A stretch of DNA of 64,000 bases from an uncultured Synergistales bacterium (GCA_905234075.1 CAJOGI010000002.1:78993-142992), one strand, 5' to 3'; positions 25,015 through 34,260 are shown, counted from the stretch's first letter. Notes: generated from the letters alone by a model not told the origin. Program-made: numbers and translations.

Positions 25015-27426
25015 ATGAACGAGCAAAAAACTTTTTTAATTATTGATGGTCATGGCTTGGCGTATCGCGGATATTACGCAATAAAAGCAAATCTTTCAGC
25101 CCCTGACGGCACGCCGACAAGAATGCTTGTAGGTGCCATGAATGCGCTGTTCAAAGTTCAAAAAGAGATACACCCGGATTGTACTGTTATAGTTTTTGAT
25201 GCCGCAGGAAAAACTTTTCGCCATGAGCTTTTACCTGATTATAAAGCCAAGAGAGAAAAAACTCCCGACGATTTTAGAATACAGTTACCAATACTTAAAG
25301 ATTTATTAAAATTTTCCGGCTATAAAATTATTTCGCGTGAGAGTGTTGAAGCTGATGATGTTATAGCATCGCTCGCTAAACACATACAAAACAAAGGTCA
25401 TCATGCTGTAATATTTACATCGGATAAAGATTTATTTCAGCTTTTAGGAACAGGAGTAACAATGCTGCGCCCGGTTTCTAAAGGAAATGTAGAAATCTAT
25501 GATGTATCGACCTTCGCGGAAGAATACAAATTTATGCCGTCATCGATGGCTGATTTTCTAGCAATCGCCGGAGACAGCGTAGATAATATCAAGGGTGTTG
25601 AGGGTATCGGCGATGATGGAGCTAAAAAACTTCTCGCTCAATTTCCGACCATTGAAGAAATTTACAAAAATATAGATAAAATCGATACAAGAAATAAGAA
25701 TAAATTAAAAGCCTTCGGAATTGAAAAAACTTTATGGATTCGCGAAAATTTGACAAAACTTCGGGATAATCTTTTTGATGATGATGTAAATATTCTTGAT
25801 GAGTGTCTGAATTGCAAATCGGATATAGAAAAAGCCATTGAGCTTGCTGAACGCCTCGCGCTTAAAAAAGTTCTCGAACATCTTAAAAAAAATCCTGATG
25901 ATGAAGACGACAAAACCCCTCCGTCTCACTTCATAAGTCACCTCCCCTTAGCAGGAGAGGCGAGTTCGGACACAACGTGGCAAGGGGAGGCTATAAAGCC
26001 TGAATGTGATCTAATGACGCTTGATTTCAAGAACGAACTGAAAGATAATCCACAAAAATTTGCGGACAATCCAAAAATTTGGGACTTAAAGACTGCTTAT
26101 TACATGCTTCACCCGGATACAACGGGCAAAAAATTTCCTGAGCTTCTCGAAGAATTAAAATCCCAAGATGAAATTGATAATTTAGCCGGAAAACTTGAGG
26201 GCGAAATTTTTTCTCATGACGGGCTTCACGAAGTCATGACGGAAATTGATTTACCGTTAATACCCGTGTTAAATTGCATGGAAGCTCACGGAGTGAGAAT
26301 TGAACACGAAAAATTTTCGCTTGTTCAAAAAGAGCTTGAGGAAAAAATTTTAGAAATTGAGGAAGAAGTCATAAATGATGCCGGCGTTGACATTAACGTT
26401 AATTCGCCCAAACAGGTTTCTTGGCTTTTATTTGAGCGTCTCGGCTTCAAACCTGAGACAAAAACTAAGGGCAAAACTTCTTATTCAACTGATGCGGCAG
26501 TGCTTGAAAAATTATCGAAACTTCCTAACGGAAAAATTCCAGCCTTAATCTTAGAACATAGAGAATTAGCAAAAATGTTATCAGGTTTCGTCGTCCCTCT
26601 TCAAAGAGCCGCTGACGCTGACGGAATTATTCACACTACATTTTTGCCGGCCTCAACAGGGACGGGACGCTTGAGCAGCAGAGATCCGAACTTGCAGAAT
26701 ATTCCTGCTTACGGAAATTGGGCAGAAAAAATTAAATCGGGATTAATTCCTGTTGAGCCTGGAAATATTTTTGTCTCGGCAGATTATTCGCAGATCGAAT
26801 TGCGCGTTCTTGCTTACATGTCGGGCGAGGAAAAATTAATAGAGGCTTTTAGAAATCAACGCGATATTCACACGGAGACGGCCTCATGGGTTTTTGACAC
26901 CGCGCCTGAATTTGTTACGCCCGAGCTTAGAAGAGCCGCAAAGATGATTAACTTCGGACTGCTTTACGGCATGAGTTCATTCGGACTTGCTGAAAGGCTT
27001 GGAATATCGCGCAGAGAAGCGGCTGAAATCATGAAAAAATATTTTGACGCGCTGCCTGAAATTCAAAACTTTCTCGAAATTATAGTAAACGACGCAAAAG
27101 AGCGCGGCTATTCCCGGACGTTAGCAGGAAGAATCAGACCCGTTAATGAAATTCCTGCATGGGGGGCGGCACTTGACAGGGCGTTAATAAATTCTCCCGT
27201 GCAGGGGACTGCGGCGGACATTGCGCGGCGTGCCATGATTAAATTTGCCGAAAAAGTTCCGGGAAAATTATTTTTACAGGTTCATGACTCGCTCGTCTGC
27301 GAATGTTCGGAGAAAGAAGCCGGAGAAATTGCGGATACATTGAGCGAAATTATGAAATCTTCCGGCGGTGAAATAAATCATCTCGAAGTGCAAATTAAGA
27401 GCGGTAAATCTTTATGTGATGTGTGA
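25015..27426 (+). CDS. polA: DNA polymerase I with an in-frame repeat insertion
   Basis: This 803-residue protein has an N-terminal 5'-nuclease domain (about 1-290, LIIDGHGLAYRGYYA, ESVEADDVIASLA, FTSDKDLFQLL, IAGDSVDNIKGVEGIG), a degenerate, short 3'-5' exonuclease region lacking the catalytic acidic motifs, and a complete family A polymerase (TGRLSSRDPNLQNIPA, ADYSQIELRVLAYMSG, RRAAKMINFGLLYGMSS, QVHDSLVCE). It replaces RNA primers and fills repair gaps. Residues about 301-327 (PPSHFISHLPLAGEASS and following) are encoded by a dispersed palindromic repeat (25915-25994) in the linker after the nuclease domain. Confidence 0.95.
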   Translation: MNEQKTFLIIDGHGLAYRGYYAIKANLSAPDGTPTRMLVGAMNALFKVQKEIHPDCTVIVFDAAGKTFRHELLPDYKAKREKTPDDFRIQLPILKDLLKFSGYKIISRESVEADDVIASLAKHIQNKGHHAVIFTSDKDLFQLLGTGVTMLRPVSKGNVEIYDVSTFAEEYKFMPSSMADFLAIAGDSVDNIKGVEGIGDDGAKKLLAQFPTIEEIYKNIDKIDTRNKNKLKAFGIEKTLWIRENLTKLRDNLFDDDVNILDECLNCKSDIEKAIELAERLALKKVLEHLKKNPDDEDDKTPPSHFISHLPLAGEASSDTTWQGEAIKPECDLMTLDFKNELKDNPQKFADNPKIWDLKTAYYMLHPDTTGKKFPELLEELKSQDEIDNLAGKLEGEIFSHDGLHEVMTEIDLPLIPVLNCMEAHGVRIEHEKFSLVQKELEEKILEIEEEVINDAGVDINVNSPKQVSWLLFERLGFKPETKTKGKTSYSTDAAVLEKLSKLPNGKIPALILEHRELAKMLSGFVVPLQRAADADGIIHTTFLPASTGTGRLSSRDPNLQNIPAYGNWAEKIKSGLIPVEPGNIFVSADYSQIELRVLAYMSGEEKLIEAFRNQRDIHTETASWVFDTAPEFVTPELRRAAKMINFGLLYGMSSFGLAERLGISRREAAEIMKKYFDALPEIQNFLEIIVNDAKERGYSRTLAGRIRPVNEIPAWGAALDRALINSPVQGTAADIARRAMIKFAEKVPGKLFLQVHDSLVCECSEKEAGEIADTLSEIMKSSGGEINHLEVQIKSGKSLCDV
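25915..25994 (+). repeat. CCCCTCCG...CACCTCCCC repeat inserted in frame in polA
   Basis: The left arm CCCCTCCGTCTCACTT and the following CACCTCCCCTTAGCAGG match, with a few substitutions, the intergenic copy at 43115-43156. CCTCCCCTT and AAGGGGAGG within the polA copy are inverted, giving a palindromic centre. The reading frame stays open across the insert. Confidence 0.8.
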
Positions 27427-27500
27427 TTTTTTTCAGTATATGCTAAAATTTATTTCGTAAAAAATACGGAGAAGAAATTAGTGATGATTTATGAATAAAA

Positions 27501-27532
27501 AATTCCTAATCCCTAATTCCTAATCCCTAATT
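27501..27532 (-). repeat. 32-bp heptad repeat variant upstream of the PpiD-like gene
   Basis: Read on the minus strand this is alternating TTAGGGA/TTAGGAA heptads. It is 32 bp long, the same length as the canonical unit, and aligns with it at about 23 of 32 positions. It lies between polA and the PpiD-like gene. Confidence 0.65.
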
Positions 27533-27561
27533 AAAAATTAAGAGAGAGGGTTTTTTATACC

Positions 27562-28902
27562 ATGTTAGATTTCCTGCGCAAACAAATGAAATGGGTTATG
27601 GCAATAGTCGTCGTTGCTTTCCTGCTTTCAACGTTTTTTATGTATGAGGGCGGAACAAGACGCAAGCCGACCCGCAACGCCGACGGCACTATGAGCGATT
27701 ATGAAGTCGCGCAGATTAACGGACGCTCTTTTATGCGTTCAGAGCTTGAGCAGAGACTTAGAAGCTATCTTGGCACATTCAGCTCGCGCAATACAGCCTC
27801 GCTTGACATGCCGGCACTTTATCAGACAGTTCTCAATCAGGCCGTGCTTGAGTCTCAGCTTCTTAAAGAAATTGATGAACAGGGAATTAGAGTTTCCGAT
27901 GCTGAAGCTGAAGAGGCCATGAAAAATTATGCAGACACATATTATCCTACACGCGAAACTTTTTATCAGGCCCTTGATCAGTCAGGAATTAAAGTTGAAG
28001 ATTATAAAAGAAATTTAGCGCGGCAGATAGCGGTTGACCGCTTAATGAATAATGCTGTAGGCGAGATTAACATCAGCGAAGACAAGGCCGTAGAATTTTA
28101 TGATTCGATGAAGGAATTATTTTTCACGAAGCCCGAAGGCTTTATGGTACATATGGCAGACTTCAAAACGAGTGCTGACGCTGAAGCCTTCAGAGAAAAA
28201 TTAGTCGGCGGCGCAAGCTGGGACGTTATAGCTTCTGACGATAACGTAAATTCGGGCGATGTAATTAACATTACAAAAGAGCCCGTATTCCTTCCGTCAA
28301 ACGCGCTGAGATTAGGAACGTTCTCCGCTTTAGCATCGCTTGATATTTCCGAGCCTAGCGAAGTGCTTAATGTTTCAAGTTTTGATTTTGCTGTCGTAAT
28401 GAAAACCAGCAGCGTTGACAAAGTTGTCAGACCTTATGATGAAGTCAGCGGCGATATAAGAAATCTTTTAACTCAAGAGGAACAGCGCGTGAGACTAGCA
28501 AAATATAACGAGACTTTGACGGCTAAAGCCAATCTCGTCATCAATGACAAGGAATTATTTGAACGCCCTGCGGTATCTGACGACACAAAAGCAGAGCCGG
28601 AAGTTACTCTTGAAGACATCAGCGGAGATGTAACGCCCGAAAAACCTGAAGCAGTTGACGAAGTTAAAGAAGAGGCCAAGTCCGAAGAAATTAAAACTGA
28701 AGAGCAAAAATCAGAGGACATTCCTGCACCCGTTGAAGCTCCTGCGGAAGTCAAAGCCGAAGAAGTGAAGGAAGAAGCAGCTCATGAAGAGCCTGCAAAA
28801 TCCGAAGAAGCTCCGAAAGTTTCTGAAGCAGTCGAAGAAGTTAAGGACGAGCCAAAATCTGAAGATGTCAAAGCAGAAATAATTTCAGAAGACAATGACT
28901 AA
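27562..28902 (+). CDS. PpiD/SurA-like periplasmic chaperone with an acidic Lys/Glu/Pro-rich tail
   Basis: This 446-residue protein has an N-terminal membrane anchor (WVMAIVVVAFLLSTFFMY) and a SurA_N-type chaperone domain (VAQINGRSFMRSELEQRL, VLNQAVLESQLLKEIDEQGIRVSDAEAEEAM, about 50-170). A rotamase-like region follows (about 190-300) without convincing PPIase active-site residues. The last roughly 120 residues are a low-complexity tail rich in E, K, A, P and V (EEVKEEAAHEEPAKSEE), which is unusual for PpiD. It would assist folding of exported proteins from the outer face of the inner membrane. Shine-Dalgarno is GAGAGAGGG. It is a single gene between polA and the asd operon. Confidence 0.75.
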   Translation: MLDFLRKQMKWVMAIVVVAFLLSTFFMYEGGTRRKPTRNADGTMSDYEVAQINGRSFMRSELEQRLRSYLGTFSSRNTASLDMPALYQTVLNQAVLESQLLKEIDEQGIRVSDAEAEEAMKNYADTYYPTRETFYQALDQSGIKVEDYKRNLARQIAVDRLMNNAVGEINISEDKAVEFYDSMKELFFTKPEGFMVHMADFKTSADAEAFREKLVGGASWDVIASDDNVNSGDVINITKEPVFLPSNALRLGTFSALASLDISEPSEVLNVSSFDFAVVMKTSSVDKVVRPYDEVSGDIRNLLTQEEQRVRLAKYNETLTAKANLVINDKELFERPAVSDDTKAEPEVTLEDISGDVTPEKPEAVDEVKEEAKSEEIKTEEQKSEDIPAPVEAPAEVKAEEVKEEAAHEEPAKSEEAPKVSEAVEEVKDEPKSEDVKAEIISEDND

Positions 28903-28908
28903 ATAATT

Positions 28909-28929
28909 AATTCCTAACTCCTAGCTCTT
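28909..28929 (-). repeat. Partial heptad repeat after the PpiD-like gene
   Basis: AATTCCTAACTCCTAG is two to three heptads of the dispersed repeat in minus orientation, 7 bases after the stop codon. Confidence 0.5.
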
Positions 28930-29012
28930 TTCTAATTTTTCACTCTAGGATAAAAAGTAAGTTACTGAGCATTCTTGAGTCTTTACATTATCAAGAGCAA
29001 GACCGTGAATTG

Positions 29013-29021
29013 TGTTATACT
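29013..29021 (+). promoter_or_regulatory. Extended -10 element upstream of asd
   Basis: TGT-TATACT lies about 31 bases before the asd TTG start. No clear -35 hexamer is present. Confidence 0.45.
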
Positions 29022-29051
29022 TTTCAGAAAATTTTTAGGAGTGAAGAAAAG

Positions 29052-30140
29052 TTGCAGAAAAAATTACGTGTCGGCGTTCTCGGAGCTACGGGAATGGTCG
29101 GGCAGCGTTTTATTCAAATTCTCCACAATCACGAATGGTTTGATATTAAAGTCATAGCCGCGTCACCTAACAGCAAGGGCAAAACTTACGATGAAGCAGT
29201 CGCGGGCCGCTGGCTTCTCGATGAAAAAATCCCGGAGAACGTCAAAAATATGAGACTTCACGATGTCAATGACGTTAAGGGAATTTCTGAAGAAGTTGAT
29301 TTTGTTTTCAGCGCGGTCAATATGTCAAAAGACGAGATCAAAGCGATCGAAGAGGCCTACGCAAAATCAGAGACCCCCGTAGTCTCTAATAACAGCGCAC
29401 ACCGCTGGACACCTGATGTCCCGATGATAATTCCCGAAATTAACCCTGAGCACGCGGAAATTATTAATGCTCAGAAAAAAAGATTAGGAACTTCGCGAGG
29501 ATTTATTGCAGTAAAACCGAACTGCTCAATACAGAGCTATTCTCCGGCTTTTGCGGCTTGGCGCGAGTTTGAGCCGTATGAAGCAATCGTTACGACTTAT
29601 CAGGCAATTTCGGGAGCAGGAAAAAATTTCAATACTTGGCCCGAAATGGTAGGCAACGTCATTCCGTTTATAAGCGGCGAGGAAGAGAAGAGCGAGAAAG
29701 AGCCGCTGCGCATATTCGGAAAAGTTGAAGGCAATGAAATAATCCCGGCTAAAGAGCCTGTAATTTCTGCGCAGTGCGTAAGAATACCCGTGCTTTACGG
29801 ACACACGGCGGCTGCCTTCGTGAAATTCAGAAAAGCTCCACCGAGCAAAGAAGTTTTAATCGAAAAGCTAAATAATTTCAGGGGCATTCCGCAGGAAGCT
29901 AATTTACCTACAGCTCCGAAACAGTTTATAAAATATTTTGAGGAAGATAACAGACCGCAAGTTGCTCTTGATGTAAATTACGAACACGGAATGGGCGTAT
30001 CGATCGGCAGGCTTCGTCAGGATAATATTTACGACTGGAAATTTATCGGGCTTTCTCACAATACTTTGAGGGGCGCGGCCGGCGGTGCTGTTGAATGTGC
30101 CGAACTTCTTGTCCATCAGAAATATATCGAGGCAAAATAA
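29052..30140 (+). CDS. asd: Aspartate-semialdehyde dehydrogenase (archaeal/fungal-type)
   Basis: The TTG at 29052 is preferred since AGGAG lies 10 bases upstream and the protein then begins directly with LRVGVLGATGMVGQRFIQ, the NADP-binding Rossmann motif. The 362-residue enzyme makes aspartate semialdehyde, the branch point to lysine, threonine and methionine. The catalytic Cys is in VKPNCSIQSYSPA (about 160) and the His in VLYGHTAAAFVKF. GATGMVGQRF and the spacing of motifs resemble the archaeal/fungal subclass. hom follows after 2 bases, so the two form an operon. Confidence 0.93.
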   Translation: MQKKLRVGVLGATGMVGQRFIQILHNHEWFDIKVIAASPNSKGKTYDEAVAGRWLLDEKIPENVKNMRLHDVNDVKGISEEVDFVFSAVNMSKDEIKAIEEAYAKSETPVVSNNSAHRWTPDVPMIIPEINPEHAEIINAQKKRLGTSRGFIAVKPNCSIQSYSPAFAAWREFEPYEAIVTTYQAISGAGKNFNTWPEMVGNVIPFISGEEEKSEKEPLRIFGKVEGNEIIPAKEPVISAQCVRIPVLYGHTAAAFVKFRKAPPSKEVLIEKLNNFRGIPQEANLPTAPKQFIKYFEEDNRPQVALDVNYEHGMGVSIGRLRQDNIYDWKFIGLSHNTLRGAAGGAVECAELLVHQKYIEAK

Positions 30141-30142
30141 AA

Positions 30143-31165
30143 ATGATAAACATTGCAATTTTAGGACTTGGGACAGTCGGCGGCGGTGTTGCTGAAGTCG
30201 TTGAAAAAAATCAGCGCGAAATTAAAAAAGTTTTGGGCGAAGATCTGCATGTCAAATATATTCTCGACATTCGAGACCTGCCCGGCGTTGTCAAGGACAT
30301 TAACACAATCGTCAACGACCCGGATATTAAAGTCATCTGCGAAACAATGGGAGGCAAAGAGCCGGCCTGCACTTACACTCATTTAGCATTAGAGCACGGC
30401 ATTTCCGTCTGCACTTCAAATAAAGAACTTGTTGACGCTCACGGCGTTGAATTAAGCACGATAGCCCGTGAACATCATTGCAGTTATTTATTTGAAGCAA
30501 GCGTCGGCGGAGGCATTCCTGTCTTGAGGACAATACGTGAGGCCTGCGGACATGAAAAAATTTCAAAAATCGCAGGAATTTTGAACGGCACCTGCAATTA
30601 TATTTTAACGAACATGAAAGCCGGAAGAGCTTTTAATGACGTTCTCAAGGAAGCTCAAGAAAAAGGCTTTGCCGAAAGAAATCCTGCAGCTGACGTTGAG
30701 GGCCACGACACTGCGAGAAAAATTGCTATCCTTGCGTCGTTAGTATCAGGCAAAAAATTTTCTTATGAACAGGTTTCCTGCGAGGGCATCACGAATATTA
30801 CTCCCGAAGATTTTGCCGAAGCTGAAGCAAAAGGAATGTCAATAAAACTGCTCGGAGTTTATGACGCTGAAAATAACAGCGTGCTCGTTGCTCCTCATCT
30901 AATTCCGAAAGAACACGCGCTTTATAACGTCAACGGAGTTTTCAACGGAATTTTAATTCACGGCAACATGGTTGACGATTTAATGTTCTACGGAAGAGGC
31001 GCAGGAAAACTTCCGACAGCGAGTGCGGTTGTTTCTGACGTTATCGAATGTGCAAAGAACATCGGAAAAAATATTAATAACAACTTCGCCGACTTAGAGC
31101 CTGCTAACGTCAACAAAGCACCTGAAAAACCGCAAGGACAAAAATTTAGAGTATTAGACAGTTAG
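30143..31165 (+). CDS. hom: Homoserine dehydrogenase
   Basis: Starting at ATG 30143 the product has 340 residues with INIAILGLGTVGGGVAEVV (nucleotide binding), TSNKELVDAHG, FEASVGGGIPVLRTIRE, GILNGTCNYILTNM, and DVEGHDTARKIAILA, all standard homoserine dehydrogenase motifs. It reduces aspartate semialdehyde to homoserine. The C-terminal ACT regulatory domain found in longer forms is absent, so feedback by threonine through ACT is not expected here. The TAG stop (31163-31165) lies in a heptad repeat unit, as with infC: both end AGT-TAG-GAG. Only 2 bases separate it from asd. Confidence 0.94.
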   Translation: MINIAILGLGTVGGGVAEVVEKNQREIKKVLGEDLHVKYILDIRDLPGVVKDINTIVNDPDIKVICETMGGKEPACTYTHLALEHGISVCTSNKELVDAHGVELSTIAREHHCSYLFEASVGGGIPVLRTIREACGHEKISKIAGILNGTCNYILTNMKAGRAFNDVLKEAQEKGFAERNPAADVEGHDTARKIAILASLVSGKKFSYEQVSCEGITNITPEDFAEAEAKGMSIKLLGVYDAENNSVLVAPHLIPKEHALYNVNGVFNGILIHGNMVDDLMFYGRGAGKLPTASAVVSDVIECAKNIGKNINNNFADLEPANVNKAPEKPQGQKFRVLDS

Positions 31166-31227
31166 GAGGCAGAAATTAGGAGTTAGGAATTAAAAAAACT
31201 CCTGCTCCTCCCTCCTAACTCCTGCCT
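31160..31227. repeat. Inverted pair of heptad repeat units between hom and the aspartate kinase gene
   Basis: Left unit 31160-31191 (plus orientation) and right unit 31196-31227 (minus orientation) face each other with almost no spacer. They could form a long imperfect hairpin immediately after the hom stop codon and 7 bp before the aspartate kinase ATG. The left unit supplies the hom stop. The arms are more diverged than the 34255-34407 pair. Confidence 0.65.
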
Positions 31228-31234
31228 GAATAAA

Positions 31235-32551
31235 ATGATTAAGGTTGTTAAATTTGGCGGAAGTTCATTAGCCGACGCGAAACAATTTCAAAAAGTCAGC
31301 AACATAATTCACAGCGACGAGTCAAGAGTTTTTGTCGTTCCCTCAGCACCCGGAAAAAGATATGATGCAGACATAAAAGTTACGGATCTTTTGTACGAAT
31401 GTTACGAGCTTGCAGCCGCCGGGAAAAATATTTATGAGCCGTTCTTGGCCGTCAAGGACAGATATAACGAGATAATTCAGGGGCTTGGCTTAAATTTTTC
31501 GTTGAAAGACACTTTTGACGAGATAGAAAATAATTTACTTCAATCGCCCGAAAAAGATTACACTGCTTCACGCGGAGAATATCTCAACGGCTTAATAATG
31601 GCGAATTTTTTGGGCTATGATTTTATTGACGCGGCGGACGTGATTTTTTTTGACGAGCACGGAAATTTTGACGCGGTTAAAACAAATTCTATTTTGTCGG
31701 CCGAACTTGCAAAGCATGAACGCGCAGTCGTCCCGGGATTTTACGGAACGGACTTTGACGGAAAAATAAAAACTTTTTCACGCGGAGGCTCCGACATAAC
31801 CGGCTCAATCGTAGCGGCAGCGTGCCGGGCTGTAGTTTACGAGAACTGGACGGACGTTTCAGGACTTTTGATGGCCGACCCTCACATAGTTTCAAATCCC
31901 GCCGTGATGAAAAGCATAACGTACAGAGAATTAAGAGAGCTTGCTTACATGGGCGCGAGCGTAATTCACGAGGACGCTATTTTTCCTGTCAAGAAGGCCG
32001 GGATACCTATTAATATCCGCAACACTAACAGACCCGAAGACAGCGGAACATGGATCGTCGAAAACACAGCACGCCGTTCAAAATATACAATAACGGGAAT
32101 AGCGGGACGGAAAAATTTTTGTTCAATCGTAATCGCAAAAGATTTAATGCACTCGCAGCCGGATTTTTACAGAAAAGTCGTGCAGTGCTTTGAAGAAAAA
32201 AATATTCCGCTTGAGCATATATTATCCGGCATTGACACAATGACGGTCATCGTTCACGAGAGCAAATTTATTGAGCATGAGCAGGAAGTTTTGCGCCGTA
32301 TCACAAAATTAGCTCAGCCGGAATCGCTTGAGGTCGAGTCGGGAATTTCTTTAATAGCGGTCGTTGGCCGGAGCATGAAGTCTCAAGCCGGGACAGCCGC
32401 AAAAATTTTCAGCTCGCTGGCCGACGCAAGAATTAACGTCCGAATGATAGATCAGGGAGCTTCGGAATTAAATATAATCGTGGGAGTCCTTAACGAAGAT
32501 TTTGAGCGAGCAATAAGATCAATTTATCACATTTTTGTTGACGTTATCTGA
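31235..32551 (+). CDS. Aspartate kinase
   Basis: This 438-residue enzyme has the amino-acid kinase core with IKVVKFGGSSLADAKQF at the N terminus, TFSRGGSDITGSIVAAAC (about 180), YENWTDVSGLLMADPHIV (about 200) and LAYMGASVIHEDAIFPV. It ends with a tandem ACT region (KNFCSIVIAKDLMHS and LIAVVGRSMKSQAGTAAKIFSSL...INVRMIDQGASELNI) that normally binds lysine or threonine as feedback inhibitor. It catalyses the first step of the aspartate pathway, in keeping with asd and hom upstream. No good Shine-Dalgarno precedes the ATG apart from repeat sequence in the wrong orientation. Confidence 0.93.
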   Translation: MIKVVKFGGSSLADAKQFQKVSNIIHSDESRVFVVPSAPGKRYDADIKVTDLLYECYELAAAGKNIYEPFLAVKDRYNEIIQGLGLNFSLKDTFDEIENNLLQSPEKDYTASRGEYLNGLIMANFLGYDFIDAADVIFFDEHGNFDAVKTNSILSAELAKHERAVVPGFYGTDFDGKIKTFSRGGSDITGSIVAAACRAVVYENWTDVSGLLMADPHIVSNPAVMKSITYRELRELAYMGASVIHEDAIFPVKKAGIPINIRNTNRPEDSGTWIVENTARRSKYTITGIAGRKNFCSIVIAKDLMHSQPDFYRKVVQCFEEKNIPLEHILSGIDTMTVIVHESKFIEHEQEVLRRITKLAQPESLEVESGISLIAVVGRSMKSQAGTAAKIFSSLADARINVRMIDQGASELNIIVGVLNEDFERAIRSIYHIFVDVI

Positions 32552-32591
32552 ATAACACACACATAATTTTTTTGAAAAGGAGAAAATTTTT

Positions 32592-33149
32592 ATGCCACAA
32601 GATATTTTAGTCATTGACTGTCAGTATGATTTCATTAACGGGACTCTTGCCTGCCTTCATTCTGACAAGGCTGTAAAAAATATAATCGCCCTCATTAATT
32701 CAAGACCCGGCGCAAGAATTTTTTACTCCGCCGACAATCACAGCATAAATCACTGCAGTTATATTCAAAACGGCGGAACGTGGCCGGTACACTGCGAGGC
32801 AGGCACTCACGGCGCAGAAATTCACGCGGATTTTTATTCTGACGTTAAAGACCCTTCACAGCGTCCTAACGAAAAAAATATTTATTACAAGGGCGAAAAC
32901 GACGCACTCGAAGAATATTCAGCCTTCAACGCAAAAAATAAAGCAGGCCGCGAAATTAATCAGGACATTGGCAGCGATGTTTTAGCCTGCGGAATTGCGA
33001 GCGAGTTCTGCGTCCGTGAAAGCGTCTTAGCTTTGTTAAAGTCCGGGCGTTCTGTTGAAGTTGATGAGAATCTGCTCGGCTGGGTCGATGAAAAGAATCA
33101 TCGTAAAAATCTCGAAGAGTTAAAAACTTTGGGAGTAAAAATTTTATGA
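32592..33149 (+). CDS. pncA: Nicotinamidase-like isochorismatase-family hydrolase
   Basis: This 185-residue cysteine hydrolase has the catalytic Asp in LVIDCQYDFINGTL, the metal-binding set D-x-H-x3-H in SADNHSINHCSY, TWPVHCEAGTHGAEIH, the catalytic Lys in IYYKGEN and the nucleophilic Cys in GIASEFCVRESVLALL (about 142). This matches nicotinamidase (PncA), which makes nicotinic acid for NAD salvage. AAAGGAG precedes the ATG. Its stop overlaps the next gene's ATG (ATGA), so they are coupled. Some family members hydrolyse other amides, hence moderate certainty on substrate. Confidence 0.85.
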   Translation: MPQDILVIDCQYDFINGTLACLHSDKAVKNIIALINSRPGARIFYSADNHSINHCSYIQNGGTWPVHCEAGTHGAEIHADFYSDVKDPSQRPNEKNIYYKGENDALEEYSAFNAKNKAGREINQDIGSDVLACGIASEFCVRESVLALLKSGRSVEVDENLLGWVDEKNHRKNLEELKTLGVKIL

Positions 33150-33757
33150 TAACAACGATAATTTTTGACATCGGCAACGTTTTAATCGACTTCGACTGGG
33201 AAGGCTTCATGGAAAGAGAATTTCCCGGCGCGGACAGAAATTTAATCGACAGGCTTGACGAGGCCGTATGGGGCAGCGGACGCTGGGACAGGCTCGACGC
33301 AGGCGACGAACCTGAAAAAGTTTTTAGGAGCATAATTGACTACGACCCCGAACACGAAAAAGAGTTGCGGAAAATTTTTGAGAACGTCGGCGATACTCTC
33401 AAGAAGCGCACTTCGACTCCGGCATGGCTCAAAGAAATGAAAGCAAGAGGCTACAGACTGCTCTATCTCTCAAATTATTCACGCTACGTAATGGAAAAGA
33501 ATCCCGAAGTTTTAGATTTTTTGCCGTTGCTTGAGGGCGGAGTTTTTTCCTGCGACGTAAAATTAATCAAGCCGGATCCCAAAATTTATGAGTGCATAAT
33601 AAAAAAATATAATCTTGTGCCTAGTGAGTGCGTTTTCATTGACGATTTAGAAAAAAATGTAAACGCCGCGAAAAAAATCGGCTTTCATGCTATTCAGTTT
33701 ATAATATTCAAACAAGTTCAAGAGGACTTGAATAAATTTTTAACGGAGGAAAAATAA
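33146..33757 (+). CDS. HAD-superfamily hydrolase, YihX-like
   Basis: This 203-residue protein has HAD motif I as IIFDIGNVLIDFDW, with G-N in place of the second Asp, as in YihX-type alpha-glucose-1-phosphatases. Motif II Ser lies in LLYLSNYSRYV, the conserved Lys in LIKPDPKIYECII and motif III in CVFIDDLEKNVNAAKKIG. A helical cap lies between. It is likely a small-molecule phosphatase; substrate is unknown. It overlaps pncA and precedes the DUF308 gene by 2 bases, giving a three-gene unit. Confidence 0.82.
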   Translation: MITTIIFDIGNVLIDFDWEGFMEREFPGADRNLIDRLDEAVWGSGRWDRLDAGDEPEKVFRSIIDYDPEHEKELRKIFENVGDTLKKRTSTPAWLKEMKARGYRLLYLSNYSRYVMEKNPEVLDFLPLLEGGVFSCDVKLIKPDPKIYECIIKKYNLVPSECVFIDDLEKNVNAAKKIGFHAIQFIIFKQVQEDLNKFLTEEK

Positions 33758-33759
33758 AA

Positions 33760-34260
33760 ATGCAGAAAATCCGCTGGAACTTTTATATCACAGGAGGAAT
33801 TTTAATTCTTCTCGGTGCTTTAACGTTTTTTTATCCGCTTGAAGCAATAATGACGGTCGGTTTATTTATCGGCTGCGGCCTTGTTGCGTCAGGCTTGAAT
33901 TATTTTTCGGGATTTTATTTTTTTGGGCTTAAAAGATTTATCGCGCTTGGCCTCTTGGATTTTATTGCGGGCGTGATAATGATTGCGCAGCCGGGAATTT
34001 CAGCTTTCTTTATGCCTTATGTAATAGGCTTGTGGTTTTTGCTGACGGGTCTTTCAAGAATGTGCGCGGCGTTCTGGCTCGGCGGTGCAGAAATTCGCGG
34101 CTGGTGGTACATGTTAATTGACGGCATAGCTTTAATAATTTTTGCGTTCGCGATGTTCGCTGCGCCGTTAATAAGTTCGATCTCGCTCATGATGCTTTTA
34201 GCAGGAATTTTAATAGCGTCAGGAGTGCTCTCGATTTTCGAGGGACGTTTGGTCAGGTAG
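33760..34260 (+). CDS. DUF308/HdeD-like membrane protein
   Basis: This 166-residue protein consists almost entirely of six predicted membrane helices in three pairs (GGILILLGALTFFYPLEAIM, VGLFIGCGLVASGLNYFSG and so on), with the repeated G-x-L...G pattern of DUF308/HdeD proteins. Function is unknown apart from links to acid resistance for E. coli HdeD. AGGA precedes the ATG. The last codon AGG (Arg) and the stop TAG are the first six bases of a 153-bp palindromic repeat element (34255-34407), so the native C terminus may have been altered by it. Confidence 0.85.
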   Translation: MQKIRWNFYITGGILILLGALTFFYPLEAIMTVGLFIGCGLVASGLNYFSGFYFFGLKRFIALGLLDFIAGVIMIAQPGISAFFMPYVIGLWFLLTGLSRMCAAFWLGGAEIRGWWYMLIDGIALIIFAFAMFAAPLISSISLMMLLAGILIASGVLSIFEGRLVR

